From Thalassobius sp965218685 (GTDB lineage Bacteria; Pseudomonadota; Alphaproteobacteria; Rhodobacterales; Rhodobacteraceae): a DNA stretch of 64,000 nt. The position numbers and the translations under genes are program-made. Below are positions 35,392-43,552 of this stretch, piece by piece; position 1 is the stretch's first letter, and the number at the start of each line of letters is the position of its first letter. The stretch covers positions 2,914,001-2,978,000 of the forward strand of contig NZ_OZ244657.1 in NCBI RefSeq assembly GCF_965218685.1, in the 5' to 3' direction. A model generated the notes under the pieces. It was not told the DNA's origin. It was given only the letters and a program-made list of their open reading frames with translations, and made no database searches.

Positions 35392-37188
35392 TTGGCCACC
35401 CAACGTTATTCCGTCACCCCGCATCCGATCGAAACCCTGCTGACCTGGGTCAAGTCTGGCGAGATCGCCATCCCCGAGATCCAGCGCCCTTTCGTGTGGG
35501 ATGCGACCAAGGTGCGGAACCTGCTGGATTCGCTCTATAATGGCTATCCGGTCGGCTATCTGATCGCCTGGCGCAACCCGACGGTGCGGCTGAAGGATGG
35601 CACGACCTCGTCGGGCAAGCGGATTCTGATCGACGGGCAGCAACGGGTAACGGCGCTGATGGCGGCGCTTCTAGGGCAGGAAGTCGTCGACAAGGATTAC
35701 CGCACGCGGCGGATCCGGATCGCCTTCAACCCACTTGAGCAGAAGTTCGAGGTGACGAACCCGGCGATCCAGAAGGATTCCACCTGGATTGCCGACATTG
35801 CCGACGTGTTTTCGCCCGAGATTGGGCTGATCGGCGTGATGGACGATTATCTCGCTCGGAACCCTGAAGCGGACCGGAAAGAGATTTCGGGCATCTTGCA
35901 ACGATTGTGGCAGATCACGAACAACCATGTCGGGGTGATCGAACTGGCCGAGGACCTGGACATTGAAACGGTGACCGAGATTTTCATCCGAGTGAATTCG
36001 GCCGGCGCGCAGCTGAGCCAGGCGGATTTCGTCATGTCAAAGATCGCTGCGGACGAACGGAATGGCGGCAATCAGCTGCGCAAGGCGATCGACTATTTCT
36101 GCCATCTGGCCGTTGCCCCCGAAGCGATGCCGAGGATCGAGAAGAATGATACGGAATTTGTGAAATCCGAATACTTCCAGAAGATGCGTTGGCTGAGCAA
36201 CGTCAACGACGATCTTTACGACCCGTCCTACACGGACATGCTGAGGGTTGCCTTCACCTCGGAGTTCGGACGCGGGAAACTGCAGGATCTTGTGGCCTTG
36301 CTGTCCGGTCGTAACTTCGAGACCCGGGATTATGAGGAGGAGATCGCGGAGGCGTCGTTCGAGCGTCTCAAGAAAGGCGTCTTCAACTTCATGAGCAAGA
36401 CCCATTTCGACCGGCTAACGATGATCCTTCGCTCGGCCGGCTTCGTGACGTCAAATCTGATCCGTTCAAAGAACGCGGTCAATTTTGCGTACATCATCTA
36501 CCTGCGCGGTCGAGCCGAAAACATGGATGCCGCGTCACTCGAACGCCTTGTTCGACGCTGGTACGTCATGTCTGTTCTTCGAGGACGTTACTCGGGGAAT
36601 GCTGAAAGCTCTTTCGACTACGACATTCGGCAAATCGAGATGAACGGGTTGGCGAAATATGCCAACGCTGTCATTCAATCTGAACTGTCGGAGGACTACT
36701 GGTCAGCCCTTCTGCCGCAGCAATTCAACTCCTCTGCGTCCACGACCCCGTCCTTTGTGGTTTTCAAGGCGGCGCAAGCAAAGCTGGGGGATCTCGGTTT
36801 CTTGTCCAGGGACATAACAGTGCGAGACCTGCTATTGAACCGCAGCGATGTCCACCATGTTTTTCCCAAGAATTATCTGAAGGGGCGCGGATTTACGGCT
36901 GCTCGGTACAATCAGGTCGCGAATTTCGTGATCGCGCAAAGCGAAATCAACATTGCGATCGGCGACAAGGCGCCCGACGTCTACTTCTCTGAATTGGCCG
37001 ATCAATGTTCCGGTGGACCCCAACGTTATGGTGGCATCACGGACATCGACGAGTTGCAAGCCAACCTTCAAACAAATTGCGTTCCATCTTCGGTGCTGAA
37101 CGGCCCGATTCCAGAATATGATGATTTCCTGGAAGAGCGCAGAAAGATGATGGCGGGAAAAATCCACCTCTTTTTCAAATCCCTGTAG
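35392..37188 (+). CDS. DUF262/DUF1524 protein (GmrSD-like type IV restriction)
   Basis: This 598-residue protein starts at TTG behind AGGAAAG. The N-terminal DUF262 domain has the ILIDGQQRVTAL motif near residue 80 (the DGQQR box thought to bind nucleotide). The C-terminal part carries DVHHVFPKNYL near residue 483, a His-containing nuclease motif as in DUF1524/HNH ends. Such single-chain proteins resemble GmrSD, SspE and BrxU, which attack modified phage DNA. Nine bases separate it from the HNH gene, so it probably travels with the DISARM-like operon as a second nuclease with complementary specificity. Confidence 0.82.
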   Translation: MATQRYSVTPHPIETLLTWVKSGEIAIPEIQRPFVWDATKVRNLLDSLYNGYPVGYLIAWRNPTVRLKDGTTSSGKRILIDGQQRVTALMAALLGQEVVDKDYRTRRIRIAFNPLEQKFEVTNPAIQKDSTWIADIADVFSPEIGLIGVMDDYLARNPEADRKEISGILQRLWQITNNHVGVIELAEDLDIETVTEIFIRVNSAGAQLSQADFVMSKIAADERNGGNQLRKAIDYFCHLAVAPEAMPRIEKNDTEFVKSEYFQKMRWLSNVNDDLYDPSYTDMLRVAFTSEFGRGKLQDLVALLSGRNFETRDYEEEIAEASFERLKKGVFNFMSKTHFDRLTMILRSAGFVTSNLIRSKNAVNFAYIIYLRGRAENMDAASLERLVRRWYVMSVLRGRYSGNAESSFDYDIRQIEMNGLAKYANAVIQSELSEDYWSALLPQQFNSSASTTPSFVVFKAAQAKLGDLGFLSRDITVRDLLLNRSDVHHVFPKNYLKGRGFTAARYNQVANFVIAQSEINIAIGDKAPDVYFSELADQCSGGPQRYGGITDIDELQANLQTNCVPSSVLNGPIPEYDDFLEERRKMMAGKIHLFFKSL

Positions 37189-37230
37189 CGATAGCGCATT
37201 CCGAAATCGCAGATCACCGCTGCGTTTGGG

Positions 37231-37437
37231 CTAGTGGCAGCTGAACCACCGAATGGCTGTTTGAAGCAGTTCCTCGTATGTTCCGCTGGTCGCTTCCTTC
37301 AAGAACTCATCGATTTCGTGTTGCGGCAAGCCGCCATCCCTGGCGGCCTTTAGGCAGGCGCCCATGATCAGGAAGGCATTGCCATTCTGTTCGGACAAAA
37401 GAACGCGTAGTTCGGGGTATTTGGGCTTCATGGCCAT
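37231..37437 (-). CDS. Small conserved hypothetical protein
   Basis: This 68-residue protein starts MAMKPKYPELRVLLSEQNG and ends AIRWFSCH. The compact helical sequence (GNAFLIMGACLKAARDGG; IDEFLKEATSGTYEEL) resembles a family of short stand-alone proteins in Rhodobacteraceae of unknown role. A longer frame to 37536 exists, but the AT-rich stretch before this ATG looks like a promoter or leader. It is convergent with the DUF262 gene and marks the right side of the island. Confidence 0.6.
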   Translation of the reverse strand: MAMKPKYPELRVLLSEQNGNAFLIMGACLKAARDGGLPQHEIDEFLKEATSGTYEELLQTAIRWFSCH

Positions 37438-37847
37438 AATGACGCTCTTTTTATATTTAGATTCAAGCACATAAACGAGGCGCAAGCGAACACCCTCTCT
37501 AACTCCAGCCGTCAACCGTGGTTGCGAAGGCAACATTTTGCAGATGAATAGGATGTCCGTTTACACGCTGCATGCCGGCGACTGATCTCGCATCACCGCG
37601 AAGTCGCCCATTATCCCGAAACCGACCAATCCCTCCGGAAGCTGCACTAACTTCTCAGTCGCCAGCGCCTCAAACTCCCCGCTATACGCCAAGATCGGCG
37701 TGCTTGCCCCTCGCCACCTGCTTGAAAACCCGTCATCACCGCAGCCTGTCAACCGGCTCTCGGCGACAACCAGGATAGCGAATTGGCCCGAGATCATTGG
37801 AACTAAGTCTGAGTGCGAGCAATAGACTGGTCACCGAAAACCCGGTT
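37438..37847. other. Stretch without a confident gene between island and prophage
   Basis: About 410 bases. A weak minus-strand frame (37561-37797, 78 codons) has no ribosome-binding site and no recognisable motif and may be a remnant. The left prophage attachment site would be expected here or nearby, but I could not identify a repeat. Confidence 0.4.
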
Positions 37848-38357
37848 CTAGGATGCCCTGGCAATACCGCGCACGAATACGCTTCTCCCCTGCCGCGTAC
37901 CAACGTCGACCACCCCATCAAGACCCGCAGCCCAATTCTGAAGTTCCTTCGTCGCAAACCCATGCAGCAACGTATGGGTAAACATCGGGTTCGATCGTCG
38001 CGCATGGTCCGTAAGCGCCAGCGTCACTCCCTGCCTCCAATAATCGGGATGCAAATAGACGAAATGCGTGCATCCAACTTTTGCGAGATCAATTCCGTCA
38101 CGGACAAGCCGAACCTTGACCGGCACCCAGTCGGGGTCTGTGATAAAGTGATGACAAGCCGCAAGGCAGACGCAACCGACAATGCGGTCTCCCTCCCAAG
38201 CCAGCGCAGCAGTGTCGCCACGTTTGGCAAAACTCAGCAGCGCCGCCAGAGCGTCGATGGGCGGTAAGGTCTTGGTTTCGCGCACGGCGGTCACGATCTC
38301 TGCGATCGCCTCAAAATGCGGCGCGGCCTCAGCAAGCCGGATCTGTTCATAGCGCAT
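37848..38357 (-). CDS. Putative GNAT-fold acetyltransferase at the prophage tail-fibre end
   Basis: This protein has 169 residues from the ATG at 38357 (MRYEQIRLAEAAPHFEAI). The middle AALAWEGDRIVGCVCLAA and the later VYLHPDYWRQGVTLALTDHA follow the beta4/beta5 and acetyl-CoA loop pattern of GNAT proteins, though the pyrophosphate-loop consensus is imperfect. It lies 5 bp behind the tail assembly gene on the same strand, so it is likely expressed with late genes. It might modify a fibre or surface component; that is a guess. Confidence 0.5.
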   Translation of the reverse strand: MRYEQIRLAEAAPHFEAIAEIVTAVRETKTLPPIDALAALLSFAKRGDTAALAWEGDRIVGCVCLAACHHFITDPDWVPVKVRLVRDGIDLAKVGCTHFVYLHPDYWRQGVTLALTDHARRSNPMFTHTLLHGFATKELQNWAAGLDGVVDVGTRQGRSVFVRGIARAS

Positions 38358-38362
38358 CTGGA

Positions 38363-38788
38363 TTACACCTCGATGGTTTGGGCAAGATTGAACAGTTCGT
38401 CCAAATCGGGCTCGGTGAGCGCTGCTCCATCCGGCCATGTCAAATACGGCGCAAGGCTATTGAGGAGCGGACTTGAACGACGGAACTCTACCGCCTCTGT
38501 CCAGGCAAGCCGGGTCATAGGGTCCATGCCCGCCATTAAATTCTCAACCTGATCAAGGAGTCCCATCTGAAGAAGCGCTGCCTTGGCCTGGAAACGGGAA
38601 ACGACCGGGTCTGGCGTGGCGGGACCATCATCCGCCACCGGTGCATATGGCGCGACAGATCCGAAGCCGCCTACCAAGGCGGAATCGTATTCCGGATTCA
38701 CTCCCTTTTCGAATGTCGCAATCGTGTCGGGATCGACATCGACAGCGATCAAGTCACCATCTTCCGTCAAGAAACGCGGATTATACAC
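38363..38788 (-). CDS. Probable tail fibre assembly / chaperone-like protein
   Basis: This protein has 141 residues with a GTG start at 38788 behind GTGGAGGGCAACA; it overlaps the fibre gene end by 8 bases. The N-terminal half (YNPRFLTEDGDLIAVDVD) is strand-rich. The C-terminal half (RFQAKAALLQMGLLDQVENL; LAWTEAVEFRRSSPL) has the helical form common in small proteins after phage tail fibre genes. The exact role is unproven. Confidence 0.6.
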   Translation of the reverse strand: MYNPRFLTEDGDLIAVDVDPDTIATFEKGVNPEYDSALVGGFGSVAPYAPVADDGPATPDPVVSRFQAKAALLQMGLLDQVENLMAGMDPMTRLAWTEAVEFRRSSPLLNSLAPYLTWPDGAALTEPDLDELFNLAQTIEV

Positions 38789-39614
38789 TGTTGCCCTCCA
38801 CTGCTTTCGAGATGCCGGGGTAGAGATCTGCACCTCCTGTCTGGAACCGGACATTGCGGATGTAGATGTTGTGATACTGAATGTCTTTTCCGGTCCCGGT
38901 GGTCGCTCCCTTGTACTGAACGGCCACCTGGTCCCCCATTTTCACGGCGACATCGGCAGTTTTCGTGACCCAACTGGTCGTCGCGGTATAGGTGGCGATT
39001 GTGGTCCAAGACCCATTGCGTAAACGCCTGATACGGGTTTGTGGCCCGGAGCTTCCAGACCGCATCAGATCATGCACGACGCGGATCGTACCCCCTTGAA
39101 GAAACTCGAACGTATGACGGGTGATCCAACTGGTACTGGTGGTATTGGTTTGCCCATCGACGCGACTTCGAATGTTCGCGCCCGCCGTAAGCGATGGCAA
39201 ACCGGATGTCGCGCTGAAGGTGAACTTCTGAGTGCCGGTGCCCCCCAGCCCCGTATTGGTGATGGCAATACCGTCACCCGCCTCGATGTTCGCCCCGTCA
39301 AGAACCGTGACTGCGCCATCCACACCTTGTTGCGTGCGGTAAATGATCAACCCTTGCGATGCGTCAAACCCCAGATCGCCATCGCTCGAGAGCCCGGATT
39401 TCTCCAGATTGTCGAAGGTGAGCTTGCGCGCACTAAGGTTTTCGAAGTCCTCGTCCTGGCCTGCATTGGCTAGCCGCTGGATGCTCTGAGCGCCATCGTC
39501 GCGTTTCAGATAGAGCTTGCCGTCGTGGGTGTTGACCGCAAGCTCACCGAGATCCAGCTGCCCCGTCGTGGGCACTTTGCCCGCCACGGCGGAGCGTTTC
39601 ATCTTGAGGGCCAT
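38781..39614 (-). CDS. Phage tail fibre / receptor-binding-type protein
   Basis: This 277-residue protein's N-terminus (LDLGELAVNTHDGKLYLKRDDG) is the short beta repeat found at the start of many fibres. The middle is Gly/Thr/Ser rich and the C-terminal half looks like a beta-sandwich (TRHTFEFLQGGTIRVVHDLM; VYIRNVRF-like end). It follows another fibre with a matching N-terminal motif. It is likely a distal host-recognition part. Confidence 0.7.
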   Translation of the reverse strand: MALKMKRSAVAGKVPTTGQLDLGELAVNTHDGKLYLKRDDGAQSIQRLANAGQDEDFENLSARKLTFDNLEKSGLSSDGDLGFDASQGLIIYRTQQGVDGAVTVLDGANIEAGDGIAITNTGLGGTGTQKFTFSATSGLPSLTAGANIRSRVDGQTNTTSTSWITRHTFEFLQGGTIRVVHDLMRSGSSGPQTRIRRLRNGSWTTIATYTATTSWVTKTADVAVKMGDQVAVQYKGATTGTGKDIQYHNIYIRNVRFQTGGADLYPGISKAVEGNSV

Positions 39615-39659
39615 TTGGCCTGCCTCCTTGTCTGACTATCAAGTCGAAGCTGTCGGGGA

Positions 39660-40775
39660 TCAGAATGTCCCGCCATCAAGCGCGATCCCGGAGATGCTGC
39701 CGCCGGTGATGGTCACGTTGCTGGCCGCCTGGGTGGCAATGGATCCAAGTCCGAGGTTCGCGCGCGCTGTCGCCTTGTTCGGCACGTCGGCCAGGTTTGA
39801 TGCCTTGGCCAGCTTGTCGGCGAGTGCATTGGTCACGGTCGTGGCAAAGTTTGGATCATCCCCAAGGGCCGCGGCCAGTTCATTCAGCGTGTCCATTGCT
39901 CCGGGTGCGGCATCGATCAGTGCACCGATGGCGGCCGAGACAAAGGCTGTCGTGGCCACCTGTGTCGTGCTGGTGCCATTGGCCGCCGTGGGCGCAGTTG
40001 GCGTGCCGGTCATTGCGGGCGATGCCAGGGGCGCCTTGGCGTCCAGAGCACCTTGCAGCCCTGTGACTTGGGAGATGGCATGGCTGTGCGCAGATGGCGT
40101 GAAGCTGGACGGTTTGCCGGTGATACCAGCCCAGGGCACGCTGTCCGCCGCCTCAGCCGCATCGACCTTGCCGTCGGCATCACTGTCATAGGTGGACTTG
40201 AGCATGTCGCCCGCCCCGAAACCCGTAAGTGCCGACTGTACGAAGGCTGTTGTTGCGATCTGGGTGGTGTTTGTTCCAACTGTAGGCGTCGGCGCAGTCG
40301 GCGCACCGCTCAACGCAGGCGACGCTAAGGGTGCCTTCCCATTGAGCGCCGTCTGCAATCCCGTCACATCGGCAATCGCATGACCATGCGCCTCATCTGA
40401 TTTGCCATCCAGCGCCGTTTGCAACCCGCTGACATCCCCGATTGCGTGCCCGTGGCTGGCCGCTGCCTTTCCCCCAAGTCCCGCATCGAACTGCGATTTG
40501 CGCACAAGATCGGTTGCCGCGGCCGCGTCTTGCGCAGATTTCGGGACCAGGGAAAAAGTCTTGGCACCTGCGATGGTCTGGGAATTCCCAAGATCCATGA
40601 ACGCCCCACGTCCGCCGAGCGGCAAGATCGTGGTGGCGTTGCCTGATCCATCATCGCCCTTGCCGACATAGAGCGTATCGTCGACCTCGTTATGTGCTAT
40701 TTCGCCGGATTTGAGCGCGGCGGGCGCACCGGCGTTACCTGAGACGCGGCGTTTGAGCTGGATGGTGTTGGCCAT
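39660..40775 (-). CDS. Phage tail fibre with internal repeats
   Basis: This 371-residue protein begins with the fibre attachment repeat (GEIAHNEVDDTLYVGKGDDG). It contains two ~50-residue repeats exactly 100 residues apart (residues ~130-180 and ~230-280), each reading VTGLQxALxxKAPLASPA and then TTQ(I/V)ATTAFV. The C-terminus has the LADVPNKATARANLGLG motif common in fibre tips. The start overlaps the stop of the collagen-like gene as TAATG. Confidence 0.8.
   Translation of the reverse strand: MANTIQLKRRVSGNAGAPAALKSGEIAHNEVDDTLYVGKGDDGSGNATTILPLGGRGAFMDLGNSQTIAGAKTFSLVPKSAQDAAAATDLVRKSQFDAGLGGKAAASHGHAIGDVSGLQTALDGKSDEAHGHAIADVTGLQTALNGKAPLASPALSGAPTAPTPTVGTNTTQIATTAFVQSALTGFGAGDMLKSTYDSDADGKVDAAEAADSVPWAGITGKPSSFTPSAHSHAISQVTGLQGALDAKAPLASPAMTGTPTAPTAANGTSTTQVATTAFVSAAIGALIDAAPGAMDTLNELAAALGDDPNFATTVTNALADKLAKASNLADVPNKATARANLGLGSIATQAASNVTITGGSISGIALDGGTF
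39936..40388 (-). repeat. Tandem-type internal repeats in the tail fibre gene
   Basis: Two coding repeats, 40236-40388 and 39936-40088, are spaced by exactly 300 bp. Each encodes the HAIxxVTGLQ...ATTAFV unit, and a shorter partial copy lies just upstream (residues ~108-124). Such repeats let fibres lengthen or shorten by recombination. Confidence 0.7.
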
Positions 40776-41002
40776 TAGAAATGCCCTCCATTGATGGGAG
40801 TATCGGTGGGAAGAATGGTGATCCCGGGCGCACCCTGATCACCCTTGTCGCCTTGTGGGCCCGGGATTCCTTGCGGTCCTGGAGTGCCGAGAAGACGAAG
40901 CCCGATCGGAGCATGTCCCAGCCGCAGCGTGATCGGTTCGTGGGACATGACGCGGAGCCGGATGGGACCCGTTGCGGCACTGAGATTGACAACCTTGGAC
41001 AT
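40775..41002 (-). CDS. Small collagen-like phage tail protein
   Basis: This protein of 75 residues has Gly-X-Y triplets in residues 40-60 (GTPGPQGIPGPQGDKGDQG), so it is likely to form a short triple helix that trimerises with the fibre. The N-terminal part has two short similar strands (GPIRLRVMSHEPITLRLGHAPIGLRL). It sits 2 bp after a minor tail gene and overlaps the fibre start. Confidence 0.7.
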   Translation of the reverse strand: MSKVVNLSAATGPIRLRVMSHEPITLRLGHAPIGLRLLGTPGPQGIPGPQGDKGDQGAPGITILPTDTPINGGHF

Positions 41003-41004
41003 AA

Positions 41005-41352
41005 TTACAGCCCTCGGGTCACCGGCAGCAGCACGGGGATTTCCAGAAAGACATTCATGTGCAGCGGCGGAACAAGATCGCTTCGCACCAGATCCAGCAC
41101 GACGGATCCGGGTGCGAGCGCGCCCGTCACCGTCTCCGGAATGATGAGGTCCATCGTGTTGTCGCTGCGCCGCAGGATCGTGCCGCTTTCACTGCTCAAC
41201 GTGGCCAGCACGGTTTCGTCGTTGACCTTGCCCCGCAGCTGCGCGGCAAAACGCGCCTCGTCTGGAAACAGCGCACCTTCTGCCTCGAGTTGCAGACGAT
41301 ATTCATAGCCAACGAGCACGGCCGGACCTTCGGTCAAAGTGATAGTCGTCAT
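41005..41352 (-). CDS. Phage minor structural protein, unrecognised
   Basis: This 115-residue protein starts MTTITLTEGPAVLVGYEYRL at 41352. It is strand-rich with no membrane segment (a compact beta domain similar in feel to baseplate or fibre-linker proteins). It heads the fibre cluster (collagen-like gene, two fibres, assembly protein) on the minus strand. The longer upstream frame is a shadow of the opposing UPF0149 gene. Confidence 0.6.
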   Translation of the reverse strand: MTTITLTEGPAVLVGYEYRLQLEAEGALFPDEARFAAQLRGKVNDETVLATLSSESGTILRRSDNTMDLIIPETVTGALAPGSVVLDLVRSDLVPPLHMNVFLEIPVLLPVTRGL

Positions 41353-41439
41353 GTTTAGCTCCAAAAGCCGGTATTGCGCCGGATTGCGACTTGGCAAACT
41401 CACAGCTAAGAAACCCCCGGAAATGCCGGGAGAAACTGC

Positions 41440-42123
41440 ATGGGACAATCCGAACAAAACCTTGATCGCCTCAGCGTGTTGCTGCATGCGCTGCCCACGG
41501 AGAACATGCCCATGACGATCAGCGAGCTGGATGGGTATGTGACCGGCGTTCTGGCCTGTCCGGATATGATTCCACCATCCGAATGGTTGCCGCACGTTTG
41601 GGGGGAAACAGGAGAAGCCGAGTTTCCCGACCAGAAGACAGCCGAAGAGACAATCGGTGCCGTCATGGCCCATTATAATTCCGTGGCCGACGCGATCACG
41701 CATTCGCTCTGGATTGAGCCTATCTATGAGGTCGATCCCAACAGCGATGAGACCCTCTGGGAACCCTGGGTCGATGGGTTTACCCGCGCGATGGGCCTCA
41801 GGCCGGATACCTGGTCACACCTGCTGGATGCAGCAGATGAAGAAACGCAGGCGACGATGATCTTCATCATGGCGCTGCAGGACATCTACCTCGGAAAAAG
41901 CAATTTCACGGATGACGAGATCGATGAGATCGACCGGGAGGCCCCCGATCTGATCCCGAACTGCGTGGCGACAATCCTCCACCAATCTCGCCCCGAACTC
42001 GCCGGGCAGGTTCCGGCCAACCTCCCGGGCCAACCGTTCAAAGCAGGTCCGCGACCCGGCCGGAACGATCCATGTTCCTGCGGTTCGGGCCGCAAATACA
42101 AGCAGTGTTGCGGCCGCAACTGA
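41440..42123 (+). CDS. UPF0149/YecA-like protein with C-terminal SEC-C zinc motif
   Basis: This 227-residue protein's body (ISELDGYVTGVLACPDMIPPSEW; EPWVDGFTRAMGL) matches the UPF0149 family. The end GRNDPCSCGSGRKYKQCCG is the SEC-C metal-binding motif, as in SecA and YecA tails. It stands on the plus strand against the late genes, between fibres and lysis genes, and so looks like a cargo gene expressed from its own promoter. The role is unknown; SEC-C motifs often bind ribosomes or partner proteins. Confidence 0.85.
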   Translation: MGQSEQNLDRLSVLLHALPTENMPMTISELDGYVTGVLACPDMIPPSEWLPHVWGETGEAEFPDQKTAEETIGAVMAHYNSVADAITHSLWIEPIYEVDPNSDETLWEPWVDGFTRAMGLRPDTWSHLLDAADEETQATMIFIMALQDIYLGKSNFTDDEIDEIDREAPDLIPNCVATILHQSRPELAGQVPANLPGQPFKAGPRPGRNDPCSCGSGRKYKQCCGRN

Positions 42124-42139
42124 AAGCCACGGGTCAACG

Positions 42140-42343
42140 TCATGGGCGCCACCCGCACAGGCGCGCGCCAATCTCATTATGGGCGAGGATCTGGGTTTTG
42201 GTGTCCACCGAGAGCACATCATTGCGCGCCGGACGGATCGGCTGGGCCCAATCGCAATCCTCGCGCAGGAAGCGGCGCTCAGTCCCGCATCCAGCGGTCA
42301 AGGCGGCGATCGAGATCAGCAGGATCAGAGGTTTCAACATCAT
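42140..42343 (-). CDS. Outer-membrane spanin lipoprotein (Rz1-like)
   Basis: This 67-residue protein has a lipoprotein signal MLKPLILLISIAALTAGC with a lipobox Cys. The short mature part ends with a second Cys (LCGWRP). Its start lies inside the preceding i-spanin gene in another frame, the classic Rz/Rz1 layout. It would link the outer membrane to the inner-membrane spanin in the last step of lysis. Confidence 0.75.
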   Translation of the reverse strand: MMLKPLILLISIAALTAGCGTERRFLREDCDWAQPIRPARNDVLSVDTKTQILAHNEIGARLCGWRP

Positions 42344-42542
42344 GACGGATATCCCTCGAAGTGGTGAGCGCGCGAATGCGGTCCTCGGCACGGCGGGTGG
42401 CAAAGGCGGCCTTGCCTGCCGCCCTGCCCCGCCGCCAAGTGATTGCCAACGCCAAGACCAGAGCGAGACCGAAGCTGAGCCAAAGAGCCACCTGTCGCGA
42501 CAACCCTGCCAGAACGCTGGTGATGAACCCCAGCATGCTCAC
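42279..42542 (-). CDS. Inner-membrane spanin (Rz-like)
   Basis: This 87-residue protein has an N-terminal membrane helix (VALWLSFGLALVLALAITW, about residues 18-36) and a charged periplasmic helix (AAFATRRAEDRIRALTT). It overlaps the Rz1-like gene by 65 bases in a different frame and starts at the end of the endolysin gene. Position and architecture, not sequence identity, support the call. Confidence 0.7.
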   Translation of the reverse strand: MSMLGFITSVLAGLSRQVALWLSFGLALVLALAITWRRGRAAGKAAFATRRAEDRIRALTTSRDIRHDVETSDPADLDRRLDRWMRD

Positions 42543-43471
42543 ATCGTCCTTCCGGTGCGATGGTCCTCGATCCGGGCATGACGGGCATGCACGGCGCTAA
42601 TGATCACAACGACGAAGCAAAGCAGGCCAATCCATGGCGCCAGTCCTGACAGGCGATCGTTCAGACTGAGCAGATCGATAAACCGCGCCACCCCGTCCTG
42701 CGCCGCTTCAGCGTCCGACAGGATCGGTGCGGCCTGTGCCGTAACGGTTCCAACGACACCAAAAAGCCCGACACCGATCTGGGCGTCACTGGCAGCGAGA
42801 ATGCGACTACGCTTCGGCATACCGGCTGCACGCTCCGGTGCGACAGGTCGCGGCTCTGCGGCCACCAGGGCCTCTTCCAGTGCGACATCGATGATCGAGA
42901 GCAACGGCAATGCATGATCATCTCGGAACGCAAGGATCGCGCCCCGCGTTCGTGGTCCGAGCAGGCCATCAGGAACCCCAACCTCATGATAGCCAAGATC
43001 CTTCAGACGTTTCTGAACTTGGCGCACGGACAGGCGCGTAGCCGGCGATACGTGGCCTGCTCGACGAATTCCAAGCAGCTTCGAGACTGGATAGCGCCTG
43101 ACATTGACCGCATCGCTCTGGTTGCCGCCCAGCCCCCAGACCCAGCCGCCTTCGATCCGATCGACAAAGAAGACATGGCCCTGCCAACTGGAAGATCCAC
43201 GTGGGATGACGCCTATGTCACCGGGTTGCGCATCAGCGATATCGACCGGCACACCCCAATCAAGATAAGAGCGCGCGGTCAGTTTCCGCGTCGAGCGGAT
43301 CCCGGCCTGTTCCAGGCAGTGGCCGACAAAGGCCGCGCACCAGGCCACGCTGTCATGCTCCACCCAATCGTGACCGACCGAGGCGTACATTTCGAGAATG
43401 ACCGGGTTGTTTGCCGGACCAGGACCTTCGGTGGCGCCAATGTAGGATTTGGCAATGTCATAAGGGGTCAT
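42539..43471 (-). CDS. Endolysin: CHAP/NlpC-like amidase, peptidoglycan-binding domain and membrane anchor
   Basis: This protein has 310 residues from the ATG at 43471 behind GGAGGCTATTGCC. Residues 1-130 form a TIGR02594/CHAP-like cysteine hydrolase with Cys in VAWCAAFVGHC and His in WQGHVFFVD. Residues ~155-200 are a peptidoglycan-binding repeat (VQKRLKDLGYHEVGVPDGLLGPRT form). The C-terminus holds hydrophobic stretches, the stronger being IGLLCFVVVIISAV, followed by positive charges, so the enzyme is probably membrane-anchored. It sits between the holin and spanin genes. Confidence 0.78.
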   Translation of the reverse strand: MTPYDIAKSYIGATEGPGPANNPVILEMYASVGHDWVEHDSVAWCAAFVGHCLEQAGIRSTRKLTARSYLDWGVPVDIADAQPGDIGVIPRGSSSWQGHVFFVDRIEGGWVWGLGGNQSDAVNVRRYPVSKLLGIRRAGHVSPATRLSVRQVQKRLKDLGYHEVGVPDGLLGPRTRGAILAFRDDHALPLLSIIDVALEEALVAAEPRPVAPERAAGMPKRSRILAASDAQIGVGLFGVVGTVTAQAAPILSDAEAAQDGVARFIDLLSLNDRLSGLAPWIGLLCFVVVIISAVHARHARIEDHRTGRTM

Positions 43472-43552
43472 GGCAATAGCCTCCTTACCCCGCACGCAGA
43501 GCGGCGGGTGAAGTGGTTAATGGATTTCTTGATTTAAGGTCGGGCTGAAGCC

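Larger units (their letters stand above)
9504..37437. mobile_element. Genomic island with chaperone-type and DISARM-like modules
   Basis: Between the XoxJ-like gene and the prophage lies a block of genes unrelated to the flanking metabolism. It has lower GC in its left half (about 10.7-21.7 kb), anti-phage families in its right half, and a decayed tyrosine recombinase near 21.6 kb. Exact ends and attachment repeats were not found; the limits given are approximate and inferred from content and composition. Confidence 0.6.

Noticed and set aside
37561..37797. Minus-strand frame of 78 codons between island and prophage
   Set aside because: No ribosome-binding site, no recognisable motif, and composition like random coding; kept only as a remark in the gene-free stretch.
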